From Pseudobutyrivibrio sp. (lineage in GTDB: Bacteria > Bacillota > Clostridia > Lachnospirales > Lachnospiraceae): a DNA stretch of 16,598 bases. Of the stretch, positions 7,110 to 14,651 are shown piece after piece (the stretch's first letter is position 1; each line of letters starts with the position of its first letter). The position numbers were made by a program, and so were the translations under genes. The notes under the pieces are model-generated. The model saw nothing but the letters and a program-made list of their open reading frames with translations, was not told the DNA's origin and did not search any database. Where the stretch lies: contig JAFYYE010000410.1 in the NCBI GenBank assembly GCA_017557715.1, positions 1 through 16,598 of the forward strand, written 5' to 3'.

Positions 7110-7861
7110 ATTTTGTATCCTCTAGGTGTAACTAATTTGTTATTTATAATCTGCGTTCTCGAACTTCCAATAAATACAGTTGTAAACATATTTACCTGAG
7201 TATCTCTTAATTCTTTCAGTGTGCAAACATTTGCGCTAGTACCTTCTCTACCGATATTCTCCACATATCCGCAGGCTCTATCCTCTTTGGCACCAGCATT
7301 AAGCATGATGTCGCAGGCCTTCTGTAAATAATCATGTCTTTTATGACTAGATGGATTATAAATAGCTATGGAAAAATCACCTTCTATAGCTGCTCGAAGT
7401 CTACGCTCAATTACTTCCCATGGAGTGAGCAAATCACTAAGACTTATAACACAAAAATCATGATTTATAGGTGCGCCTAGCACGGCTGCGCCTGATATCG
7501 CAGCTGTAACTCCCGGGATAACAGTGATATTTTCCGCTGTGATTTCAGAATTCGCATTTACGTATTCTGGTAAAAGCTCATACATAGGAGCTGCCATACC
7601 ATAAACTCCTGCATCTCCACTACAGATAAAGGCGACATCCTTTCCCTGAGATGCAAAATCGTAACAGGCTCTACATCTTTCTATCTCCTGACGCATTGGA
7701 GTTGTAAAGAATTCCTTATCTGGGAAATGTTCTTTCACTAAATCAATATAAACCGTGTAACCAACAATAACGTCCGACTTTTCCATAGCTGAAAAAGCTT
7801 CGCCCGTCATCATTGATTTATCACCAGGTCCCATTCCAATTATGTAAATATGTCCTGCCAT
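7106..7861 (-). CDS. cbiH: Cobalt-precorrin-3 C17-methyltransferase CbiH (ring contraction)
   Basis: CbiH methylates C17 and drives the ring contraction that gives cobalt-precorrin-4 in the anaerobic pathway. It has 251 residues and a single tetrapyrrole methylase domain. The SAM-binding loop IIGMGPGD is near the N-terminus, GYTVYIDLV follows at about 34-42, then ICSGDAGVYGMA (79-90), VIPGVTAAIS (114-123) and ISLSDLLTPW (139-148). The last is typical of the CobJ/CbiH branch and separates it from CbiF and CbiL. YNPSS lies at about 168-172. The ATG follows the cbiG stop by 7 nt, with GGAG directly upstream, and the 3' end overlaps cbiJET by ATGA. It is not fused to another Cbi domain here. Confidence 0.96.
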   Translation of the reverse strand: MAGHIYIIGMGPGDKSMMTGEAFSAMEKSDVIVGYTVYIDLVKEHFPDKEFFTTPMRQEIERCRACYDFASQGKDVAFICSGDAGVYGMAAPMYELLPEYVNANSEITAENITVIPGVTAAISGAAVLGAPINHDFCVISLSDLLTPWEVIERRLRAAIEGDFSIAIYNPSSHKRHDYLQKACDIMLNAGAKEDRACGYVENIGREGTSANVCTLKELRDTQVNMFTTVFIGSSRTQIINNKLVTPRGYKI

Positions 7862-7868
7862 TTTTCTC

Positions 7869-8780
7869 CTACCAAACCAAATATACTGAATTTCTCATTG
7901 CAGCTGCCAATGTGACGCCATCTTTCGCAACCTTTTTTCTAATAATTGAGCCATCATCTCCTGCCAAAAGAATTGCCGAACGCTCACAAACATTTCCTGT
8001 TCCAACTTTATCCTTAACAAAGGATGATTCATCAAACTCCCCCTGCACCTTTTCTAATTCTTCAGAAGAAAAGGTAACAAAAGGGACGCCATAAAACTCT
8101 GCAAGCTTCACTAGACCTACTTCTTCTGATTTCACATCTATAGAAGCTATTGCATAAAGACTCTTTTCAAGTTCATCATCCCCATAAAAAGAATTTACAA
8201 ATGCTTTTAATTCTTCAAATGTTTTTCCCTTTTTACAACCAATTCCTAAAATCAATCTCTTTGGAATTAATTTAAGACCTTCAATAATAATTTCATCATC
8301 AGTTTGATTAATATCAAGCTCTTCGCCTTTTAACGCTTTAGCTGAAACCTTTTTAATAAGGGTTTTATCTGTAATCAAAAGACCATTTTTCTTTGCAAAT
8401 ACATCTACCGCAAATACGTTATTAATATCCGTTGCTGTGGTAATAATTGGATTTGCTCCAAGAACAGTTGCTAAAAGCCTTGCCAGCTCATTTGCCCCAC
8501 CATAATGTCCCGATAAAATAGGGATAACATTTTGACCAAGTTCATCAATAACAATAACTGGACTATCCTTTAGCTTGCTGGTAATAAAAGGCGCAATTGC
8601 CCTAACTGCAATTCCAGTAGAACCAATGAACACAACCGGAAGATGCATATCAAAACAATCCTTCGTCCAATCAGACAAAGTCACCTCCTGAGGCTTAGCT
8701 TCAATGTAAAATTTTTCACTAAGCTTATCAGCTACCTTTTTTCCATTATCAGTAAAATAAACTACTCTTAAAATTATCAT
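7869..8780 (-). CDS. cbiG: Cobalt-precorrin-5A hydrolase CbiG
   Basis: CbiG opens the delta-lactone of cobalt-precorrin-5A and releases acetaldehyde. This step is specific to the anaerobic route. The protein has 303 residues, somewhat shorter than the 330-370 of many homologues. The core region contains GSTGIAVRAIAP (53-64), DELGQNVIPILSGHYGGAN (79-97) and TTATD (114-118). The C-terminal domain starts around residue 173 with LILGIGCKKG (178-185 region) and ends with GTGNVCERSA (260-269), both conserved in the CbiG C-terminal domain. Its ATG overlaps the cbiF stop by 4 nt, with AGGAAG inside cbiF as the likely ribosome binding site. Together with cbiD and cbiH it marks the pathway as cobalt-early. 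Confidence 0.96.
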   Translation of the reverse strand: MIILRVVYFTDNGKKVADKLSEKFYIEAKPQEVTLSDWTKDCFDMHLPVVFIGSTGIAVRAIAPFITSKLKDSPVIVIDELGQNVIPILSGHYGGANELARLLATVLGANPIITTATDINNVFAVDVFAKKNGLLITDKTLIKKVSAKALKGEELDINQTDDEIIIEGLKLIPKRLILGIGCKKGKTFEELKAFVNSFYGDDELEKSLYAIASIDVKSEEVGLVKLAEFYGVPFVTFSSEELEKVQGEFDESSFVKDKVGTGNVCERSAILLAGDDGSIIRKKVAKDGVTLAAAMRNSVYLVW

Positions 8781-9532
8781 CTTGACTTCCTAAACCCAGT
8801 CTCAAACTCCGGATCATACAATTTACTTAATGAATAGTTAGATTTTGCTATTACATCCCCCACCAAAATTACTGCCAAATTACTGATCCCTTTTGCCTTT
8901 GCAGTACTTGCTAAAGTTCCTACAGTACAAATATATTTTTCCTCATCTGGCCAGCTGGCTTTATAAACAATTGCAGCAGGTGTATTACTTTCGTAACCAC
9001 CTTTCATCAATCTCTCCTGCAGTTCTTCTAACATACCTGCGCTCAGATATATTGCCATTGATGCACCATGGGCAGCAAAGCTTTCTATGCTCTCTTTCTC
9101 AGGCACAGAAGTCCTCCCCTCCATTCGGGTAATAATAAGTGACTGGCTAACATCTGGAAGGGTGTATTCCAAATTAAGAGCAGCTGCCGCCCCAAAGCAA
9201 GCGCTAACACCTGGACAACTTTCGTATGGTATTTCATTTTCATCCAAGACACGCATCTGCTCCTGCACCGCACCATAGATACTAGGTTCTCCTGTGTGCA
9301 ATCTGACTAAGGTCTTATTCTCTTTATTTGCCTTTAGCATTACAGCTATAACTTCATCTAATGTCATGGTTGCACTATTAAAAATCTCACAATCCTTTTT
9401 CGCATAATTAAGTAACTCTGGATTAACAAGCGACCCTGCATATATTATTACATCTGCAAGCTGTAAAAGCTTCATTCCTCGAACTGTAATAAGGTCTGCA
9501 GCTCCACATCCTGCACCTACAAAATAAATCAT
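8777..9532 (-). CDS. cbiF: Cobalt-precorrin-4 C11-methyltransferase CbiF
   Basis: CbiF transfers a methyl group from SAM to C11 of cobalt-precorrin-4. It has 251 residues. Family motifs are RLHTGEPSIYGAVQEQ (77-92), CPGVSACFGAAAALNLEYTLP (from 106), ITRMEGRT (134-141) and the C-terminal LYDPEFETGFR, a CbiF/CobM hallmark. The N-terminal SAM loop reads FVGAGCGAADLIT (4-16) instead of the usual GAGPGDPxLIT: the proline is a cysteine and the aspartate-proline pair is two alanines. The reading frame is intact and the rest is canonical, so it is probably active. A GGAGG lies 5 nt before the ATG in the 12-nt gap after cbiP, one of the best ribosome binding sites in the window. Confidence 0.96.
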   Translation of the reverse strand: MIYFVGAGCGAADLITVRGMKLLQLADVIIYAGSLVNPELLNYAKKDCEIFNSATMTLDEVIAVMLKANKENKTLVRLHTGEPSIYGAVQEQMRVLDENEIPYESCPGVSACFGAAAALNLEYTLPDVSQSLIITRMEGRTSVPEKESIESFAAHGASMAIYLSAGMLEELQERLMKGGYESNTPAAIVYKASWPDEEKYICTVGTLASTAKAKGISNLAVILVGDVIAKSNYSLSKLYDPEFETGFRKSR

Positions 9533-9544
9533 ATTGCCTCCAGT

Positions 9545-11044
9545 TTATTTTAGAATTGAATAGATATAGTCCATATCTAAATTTTCTCTAACTATGCTTG
9601 CAAGCTTATCGTACTCGGCGTCCTTAAGAGTCTTATAATCAATAGCTTCCACCTCAAGACTTAGCCCCTTAGATTCTGCTATAGTTTCTGACAAACGATA
9701 AGCTAAATCTCCATCGTCAAAGATCCCATGCACATATGTGCCTAAGAGATTCTTATTTTGAACGAGAATAATATTTCCTTCATCATCTCGCTCTATTATT
9801 TCTATATTTGCAGATTCATCCTCTACAGTGGTAATTCCATTATGAATCTCATAACCAACAAATCCTTCTCCTGAAAGACTTTCATATACTCCTGTTAAAT
9901 CATCAAAACAATCCTCAGTCTGGCTTCGATATTTCTCACCACTAAGAACTGTTTTTAATGGAAACAGCTCCATGCCTCTGATTTGTCCGCCTTCCTCTAC
10001 CACCTCTGGATCTGCCACAATATTTCCCATCATCTGAAAGCCACCACAAATGCCAACCACAGGTTTATCCATAGCAAAACGCTTGATGGCTGCTTCCATT
10101 CCTGATTCACGCATCCATCGTAAATCCGAAATAGTGTTTTTGCTTCCAGGAATAATAACCATATCAGCCTTTGCAATTTCCCTTGGATTAGTTACAAAGC
10201 TGACTTTTACTCCTGGTATATTTTCAAATGGTGCTATATCTGTAAAATTAGAAATTCTAGGCAGACGAATCACTGCTATTTCTACCGTATTTACGTTATT
10301 ACCATAATCAAAGGTATTGCCTAATCTTTCGCTTAAGCTATCCTCGTCATCTATCATTAATCTGGCATAAGGAACTGTTCCAATCACTGGAACCTTTCCC
10401 CTTTCCTCAAGCATATCTATGCCCAAATCTAAAAGGCTTTTATCCCCACGGAATTTATTAATAATAAGCCCCTTTACTCTGGCTCTTTCCTGAGGTTCCA
10501 AAAGTTCTAATGTACCTAAAAGCTGTGCAAACACACCGCCTCTATCAATATCACCAACTAATAGTACTGGCGCATCTACAAGCTCTGCCATACCCATATT
10601 TACAATGTCATCGCTTTTAAGATTTATTTCTGCTGGGCTTCCTGCACCTTCGATCACGATAATATCAGCCCACTTTTCCAGCTCATGATAAGCAGCCAAA
10701 ATGTCTGGAACAAGCTGTTTCTTGTATGCAAAATAGTCTCTGGCAGACATATTTCCAATTGCCTCGCCATTAACAATAACCTGACTTCCAATATCATTTG
10801 TAGGCTTTAAAAGAATTGGATTCATAAAAACAGAAGGCTCCACACCTGCGCATTCCGCCTGCATAGCCTGAGCACGACCAAGCTCCAATCCATCCGCTGT
10901 AACAAATGAATTTAAAGCCATATTTTGAGATTTAAATGGCGCCACTTTGTAGCCATCCTGCTTAAAGATTCGGCATAAAGCCCCTACAAGCAGGCTTTTT
11001 CCTACATTAGACATGGTTCCCTGAACCATTATTACTTTTGTCAT
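9545..11044 (-). CDS. cbiP: Cobyric acid synthase CbiP (CobQ)
   Basis: CbiP/CobQ performs four glutamine-dependent amidations (b, d, e and g side chains) of adenosylcobyrinic acid diamide to give adenosylcobyric acid. It has 499 residues, normal length. The N-terminal ATPase domain begins MVQGTMSNVGKSLL (P-loop 9-17) and continues with APFKSQNMALNS (35-46), IEGAGSPAEINL (131-142) and VGDIDRGGVFA (163-173), all diagnostic of CobQ. The C-terminal glutaminase domain has IIPGSKNT (297-304), the nucleophile Cys333 in VGICGGFQMMG, GYEIHNG (397-403) and the catalytic histidine in YVHGIFD (His439). It overlaps cbiD by 4 nt (ATGA), with AAGGAAA upstream as the likely RBS. Confidence 0.97.
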   Translation of the reverse strand: MTKVIMVQGTMSNVGKSLLVGALCRIFKQDGYKVAPFKSQNMALNSFVTADGLELGRAQAMQAECAGVEPSVFMNPILLKPTNDIGSQVIVNGEAIGNMSARDYFAYKKQLVPDILAAYHELEKWADIIVIEGAGSPAEINLKSDDIVNMGMAELVDAPVLLVGDIDRGGVFAQLLGTLELLEPQERARVKGLIINKFRGDKSLLDLGIDMLEERGKVPVIGTVPYARLMIDDEDSLSERLGNTFDYGNNVNTVEIAVIRLPRISNFTDIAPFENIPGVKVSFVTNPREIAKADMVIIPGSKNTISDLRWMRESGMEAAIKRFAMDKPVVGICGGFQMMGNIVADPEVVEEGGQIRGMELFPLKTVLSGEKYRSQTEDCFDDLTGVYESLSGEGFVGYEIHNGITTVEDESANIEIIERDDEGNIILVQNKNLLGTYVHGIFDDGDLAYRLSETIAESKGLSLEVEAIDYKTLKDAEYDKLASIVRENLDMDYIYSILK

Positions 11045-12153
11045 TCTAAAAGTTTCCTTTTACTGTTTGCAGACTCTGCAAGGAGTCCGAATTCATTTGA
11101 ATATAATATACAATCAAGCTCTAACTTTCCCTGAGCTCTGAAATCTAAATAAAACAAAATCTTTTCCAGGACAATATCCATTGTAGGCCTAAGAAGTCCT
11201 GCTTCATCTATAAAATGGAGGGCCTCTTCGGTGTTAAGACAGCCGAGAATTTTTCTGGCTAAATCTCCATCACATCCGGCACGAAGTGCGCAACCAGAAA
11301 GGATTTCCATTCGGGAATCTGCCTCGTGAGAATGGGTATTCATAATTCCTCCAGCGACTTTTATAAGCTTACCTATGTGGCCTGTAATAAGCATTCCATC
11401 AAATCCTAATTGGCAGCACATATCAACTGTCTCTCCGATAAAGTTGGAACACTTTACGCTCTTATCTAAATCATAGCCATAAGTATCCTTCATGAAATTC
11501 AAGCCATAATTTCCAGGGGATACTATGGCTGTTTTGAAACCAAGTTCTTTTCTTTGTCTAAGCTCAACATGAATAGTATCTACAAGGGCTTTTGCACTCA
11601 TTGGCTCTACAATGCCTGTGGTGCCTAAAATAGATATTCCATCCACTATTCCAAGACGAGGATTAAAGGTTTTGCTAGCTAGCTCTATCCCCTCTGGAAC
11701 AGATATTTCAATGGATAATGTGCCATTAAAATCTAAAAGTGAGCACACCTCAGTAACTTCTTTTTCAATCATCTCTCTAGGGACGTGATTGATAGCTGCA
11801 TTACCTACAGGCTGATCAAGCCCTGGCAAGGTTACTCTGCCAACTCCCACGCCGCCATCAATTAAAAGCTTTGGACCTTCACCGGTAAGTGCTTCCTGCG
11901 TGGGTTTAACAATTTCCACCCTGGCAGTAACATGACATCCTGTAGTTACATCTGGGTCATCTCCACCATCCTTTATTACTGCACAACTCACCTGCTCCTG
12001 CTCTCTTTTTATATCAACTATATCCGCCTTGAACATCACTCCAGCAGGTGTCTCTATCTCTATATTAAGTTTCTCCTGCCCCGTAAATAGCATGTACGCC
12101 GCCGCCTTCGCTGCCGCCGCCGCACAGCTTCCCGTGGTGAATCCTTTTTTCAT
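11041..12153 (-). CDS. cbiD: Cobalt-precorrin-5B C1-methyltransferase CbiD
   Basis: CbiD methylates C1 of cobalt-precorrin-5B and is found only in the anaerobic pathway. It is unrelated to the other tetrapyrrole methylases. It has 370 residues, the expected size. Signature segments are KKGFTTGSCAAAA (2-14), KDGGDDPDVT (61-70), GGVGVGRVT (100-108), FNPRLGIVDGISILGTTG followed by IVEPMS (163-186), and a later ITGHIGKLIKVAGGIMNTHS stretch. The start at ATG 12153-12151 places TTGSCAAAA at the normal N-terminal distance. GGAG lies 5 nt upstream. A stronger AAAGGAG lies 20 nt upstream, too far for this ATG. It follows cbiC after 26 nt, the largest gap in the window, and overlaps cbiP by 4 nt. Confidence 0.97.
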   Translation of the reverse strand: MKKGFTTGSCAAAAAKAAAYMLFTGQEKLNIEIETPAGVMFKADIVDIKREQEQVSCAVIKDGGDDPDVTTGCHVTARVEIVKPTQEALTGEGPKLLIDGGVGVGRVTLPGLDQPVGNAAINHVPREMIEKEVTEVCSLLDFNGTLSIEISVPEGIELASKTFNPRLGIVDGISILGTTGIVEPMSAKALVDTIHVELRQRKELGFKTAIVSPGNYGLNFMKDTYGYDLDKSVKCSNFIGETVDMCCQLGFDGMLITGHIGKLIKVAGGIMNTHSHEADSRMEILSGCALRAGCDGDLARKILGCLNTEEALHFIDEAGLLRPTMDIVLEKILFYLDFRAQGKLELDCILYSNEFGLLAESANSKRKLLE

Positions 12154-12158
12154 ATAAA

Positions 12159-12162
12159 CTCC
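12159..12162 (-). promoter_or_regulatory. Ribosome binding site of cbiD
   Basis: GGAG on the minus strand with a 5-nt spacer to the cbiD ATG. A second, better Shine-Dalgarno-like element (AAAGGAG, 12174-12180) overlaps the cbiC stop codon and has no ATG, GTG or TTG at a usable distance. Confidence 0.5.
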
Positions 12163-12179
12163 GAATAGAAGGTCTCCTT

Positions 12180-12806
12180 TTACAAAGAGTAAATAAGTGC
12201 ATTACATATAGCTGCCGCGATATTGCTGCCTCCCTTGCGGCCTTCATTGATAATATAAGGAACATCAGAATTAAGAAACAATTCCTTGGCTGCAACCACA
12301 TTTACAAAACCAACAGGAACACCAATGACAAACTCCGGTGTAAATATACCTGCTTCCATCATCTCATAAAGAGAAATCAAAGCTGTAGGTGCATTTCCAA
12401 TTGCAAAAATAACCGGCTTGTTAAGCTTAGCAGCTCTTTCCATTGATACAGTCGCTCTTGTAACCTGTCGCTCCTTTGCTTCGGAAGCCACATCCTCATC
12501 CGCCATAAAACAGTGAACCGCTCCACCAAAGGTAGCAAGCTTCTTTTTATTTATTCCGGATAGTGCCATGTTTGTATCAGTAACAATATCAGCTCCGAAT
12601 TTTATTAATTCTTTAGCTCTTACTATTGCACCATTTGAATAGCGCATAGTCTTTGCGTAATCAAAATCAGCGCTAGTATGAATCACCCGCTTTGTGATTG
12701 GCGCTTCTTCCTCTGGAATATTGATTCCTAAAGTTTCCAGCTCCGCGGTTATGATTTCAAAACTTCGCTTTTCTATTTCATTTGGTAAGACAAATTCTAT
12801 GTTCAT
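12180..12806 (-). CDS. cbiC: Cobalt-precorrin-8 methylmutase CbiC
   Basis: CbiC moves a methyl group from C11 to C12, converting cobalt-precorrin-8 to cobyrinic acid. It has 208 residues, the usual size. The catalytic histidine is in VIHTSADFDY (His43), the equivalent of CobH His43. Other conserved blocks are a TDTNMALSGI segment after residue 75, NAPTAL, PVGFVNVVAAKE, and INEGRKGGSNIAAAICNAL near the C-terminus. The ATG overlaps the stop of the upstream ABC ATPase by one base (TAATG), with GAGGTG just before it. CbiC is the first biosynthetic gene after the transport genes, which ties the transporter to the pathway by co-transcription. Confidence 0.97.
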   Translation of the reverse strand: MNIEFVLPNEIEKRSFEIITAELETLGINIPEEEAPITKRVIHTSADFDYAKTMRYSNGAIVRAKELIKFGADIVTDTNMALSGINKKKLATFGGAVHCFMADEDVASEAKERQVTRATVSMERAAKLNKPVIFAIGNAPTALISLYEMMEAGIFTPEFVIGVPVGFVNVVAAKELFLNSDVPYIINEGRKGGSNIAAAICNALIYSL

Positions 12807-13639
12807 TACACCTCATCCGACTCTAACGTAACCTCGATACCTTGAGGGGCAGCCTTAAGAATATCCTCGATGGCATTAGAATATCCTATCAAGCCATTGA
12901 TGTATGTATCCCCTGTTCCTCTTGGCATTCCATATAAATGTTCAATAATCTCCCCCTTAAAAATCTCCTCTGGGTTTCCCATTTTATAAACTTGCCCATC
13001 ACAAATTCCAATAACTTTATCTGCTATGGCAGGTACAAATTCCAACTCATGAATAGACATTATTACTGCAATCTTTCGCTCTGTAGCAAGCTTCTTGATT
13101 ACTGAGAGAATGTCTATTTTATACTGTATCTCAAGAAATGATGTAGGCTCATCAAGAATCATTATTTCTGGCTCTTGTGCTATAGCTCTGGCCAGCATAA
13201 CTCGCTGCCTCTGTCCATCACTGATTTTCATAAAATCTTTATCAGCAACATCCTCAGCACCTACCAGCCTGATTGCCTCTTCCACTTTTTCTTTATCCTC
13301 AGAAGATAAAAAGCCAAGACGGCCGGTGTAAGGATATCTACCTGTGGCAACTACATCAAGACAAGTCATCAATTCTGGATGAATTCTCTCTGTCATTACC
13401 ATGGACATCCTTTTTGACAATTCCGCTTCTGTATAAGATTTATCTATATCACCGCAGATAAAAAGCCTTCCAGAAAGCTTTTTCAACTGCATTGTTATCG
13501 TCTTTAAAATAGTAGATTTGCCAGAGCCATTTGGGCCAATTAATGCCACTATCTGACCTGGTTTAACTCTAAAGGATACGTCCTCTACGACAGGATTTTT
13601 GTATCCCACTTTTAAATTATCAAGATTAATTCGCTCCAT
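12806..13639 (-). CDS. ABC transporter ATPase, FecE/BtuD type (corrinoid, cobalt or iron-chelate uptake)
   Basis: Cytoplasmic ATP-hydrolysing subunit, 277 residues, of a type II importer. Walker A is GPNGSGKST (35-43), the signature is ISDGQRQR (139-146), Walker B is IMILDEPTS (159-167) and the switch histidine is His197 in MSIHELE. The signature has aspartate in place of the first glycine of SGGQ, and the Q-loop region reads VMTERIHPELMT, with no obvious glutamine at the usual place. About 45 residues after IFKGEIIEHLYG extend beyond the compact ATPase core. It overlaps the permease gene by 14 nt and cbiC by 1 nt. AAGGAGG lies 6 nt upstream of the ATG. A role in cobalamin/cobinamide or cobalt-chelate uptake is inferred from the operon; iron-chelate uptake cannot be excluded by sequence. 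Confidence 0.9.
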   Translation of the reverse strand: MERINLDNLKVGYKNPVVEDVSFRVKPGQIVALIGPNGSGKSTILKTITMQLKKLSGRLFICGDIDKSYTEAELSKRMSMVMTERIHPELMTCLDVVATGRYPYTGRLGFLSSEDKEKVEEAIRLVGAEDVADKDFMKISDGQRQRVMLARAIAQEPEIMILDEPTSFLEIQYKIDILSVIKKLATERKIAVIMSIHELEFVPAIADKVIGICDGQVYKMGNPEEIFKGEIIEHLYGMPRGTGDTYINGLIGYSNAIEDILKAAPQGIEVTLESDEV

Positions 13640-14648
13640 TTTTAGCCTCCTTGCGCTTTACTAAAAGATAAATAACAACAGGGGCTAAACCTATTGCTGT
13701 AACAGCACTGATACTTAACTCCATAGGAGCAAACGCTGTTCTGGCAATTCCATCACATGCCAAAGTAATGATTGCTCCACCCAAGAAGCAGGCAGGAATC
13801 ATTACAATAGGCTTTGCTGTTTTCATAATGCTTCGCATAATATGAGGGACTGCTATTCCCACAAACGAAACTGGACCTGCAAAAGCAGTAACAGTAGCAG
13901 CCATAATACTTGAAAGCATAATTAATGTAATTCTAAGGGCGCTAATATTCACGCCCATATTTCTTGCGTAATTTTCTCCTAATTGATATGCACCAATAGG
14001 TTTTGAAAGGAAAAATGATATAAAGAAAGCTGCAAATATAAAAATACTGGCTATATAAACATTCTCCCAACTTATTCCAGAAAAGCTTCCCAATGACCAA
14101 TTATGAAGGTTTACAATATTGCTATCATCCGCAAATGCGATAATAAATTCTGTAACCGCAGAACAAATATATCCAATCATTACTCCACAAACTACAAGCA
14201 TAGACATATTTCTAACTCTCTGGGACAGAAGCAAAACTACTCCCATCGTCATCAAAGATCCTGCAAATGCATTTATTACCATTCCTGCGGAACTCATTAC
14301 TCGTCCATATTTCAGGCATATTACCATAGTAAGAGCAACGTATAATTTTGCTCCTGACGAAATACCAAGCACATATGGTCCGGCTATAGGATTACCAAAG
14401 AAAATCTGGAGCAAAAATCCTGAAACAGCCAATGCTCCTCCTAAAATAATTGCCGCAATAATTCTAGGCATCCTTATGGAAAAAATAATTTTATAGAGAT
14501 ATGCATCCCTAGAATTTCCCATGGATTTGATAATATCTTGCATAGAAATATCTGCGCTGCCCAATCCAATGCTCAGCACAAATATTAATAAAAGCAATAT
14601 TGTCATTCCTAAAAACTTAATCAAATAGAATCTTTTCTTGTTACTCAA
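13626..14648 (-). CDS. ABC transporter permease, FecCD/BtuC family
   Basis: Integral membrane subunit of the same importer, 340 residues with many hydrophobic helices, as expected for the BtuC/FhuB/FecCD family. The family signature RMPRIIAAIILGGALAVSGF (59-78) leads into a Q.FF.NP.A.P..LGISSGA block (to residue 100). The ATPase-contacting loop GPVSFVGIAVPHIMR is at 258-272. The most likely start is TTG (14648-14646), with GAGG 8 nt upstream; the only nearby ATG (residue 15) would cut into the first membrane helix. It follows the binding-protein gene after 3 nt and overlaps the ATPase gene by 14 nt. Only one permease gene is present, consistent with a homodimer. The family handles cobalamin, haem and ferric siderophores; the substrate here is not determined by sequence. 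Confidence 0.93.
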   Translation of the reverse strand: MSNKKRFYLIKFLGMTILLLLIFVLSIGLGSADISMQDIIKSMGNSRDAYLYKIIFSIRMPRIIAAIILGGALAVSGFLLQIFFGNPIAGPYVLGISSGAKLYVALTMVICLKYGRVMSSAGMVINAFAGSLMTMGVVLLLSQRVRNMSMLVVCGVMIGYICSAVTEFIIAFADDSNIVNLHNWSLGSFSGISWENVYIASIFIFAAFFISFFLSKPIGAYQLGENYARNMGVNISALRITLIMLSSIMAATVTAFAGPVSFVGIAVPHIMRSIMKTAKPIVMIPACFLGGAIITLACDGIARTAFAPMELSISAVTAIGLAPVVIYLLVKRKEAKNGAN

Positions 14649-14651
14649 TCT

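Noticed and set aside
12154..12179. Possible promoter, terminator or small riboswitch in the largest intergenic gap.
   Set aside because: At 26 nt it is too short for a riboswitch. There is no U-tract after a stable hairpin, only a 4-bp inverted repeat, and no -35/-10 pair.
12065..12301. Minus-strand frame spanning the cbiC/cbiD junction.
   Set aside because: It overlaps the conserved C-terminus of CbiC and the N-terminus of CbiD in another frame. Neither gene shows a frameshift and the product has no family features.
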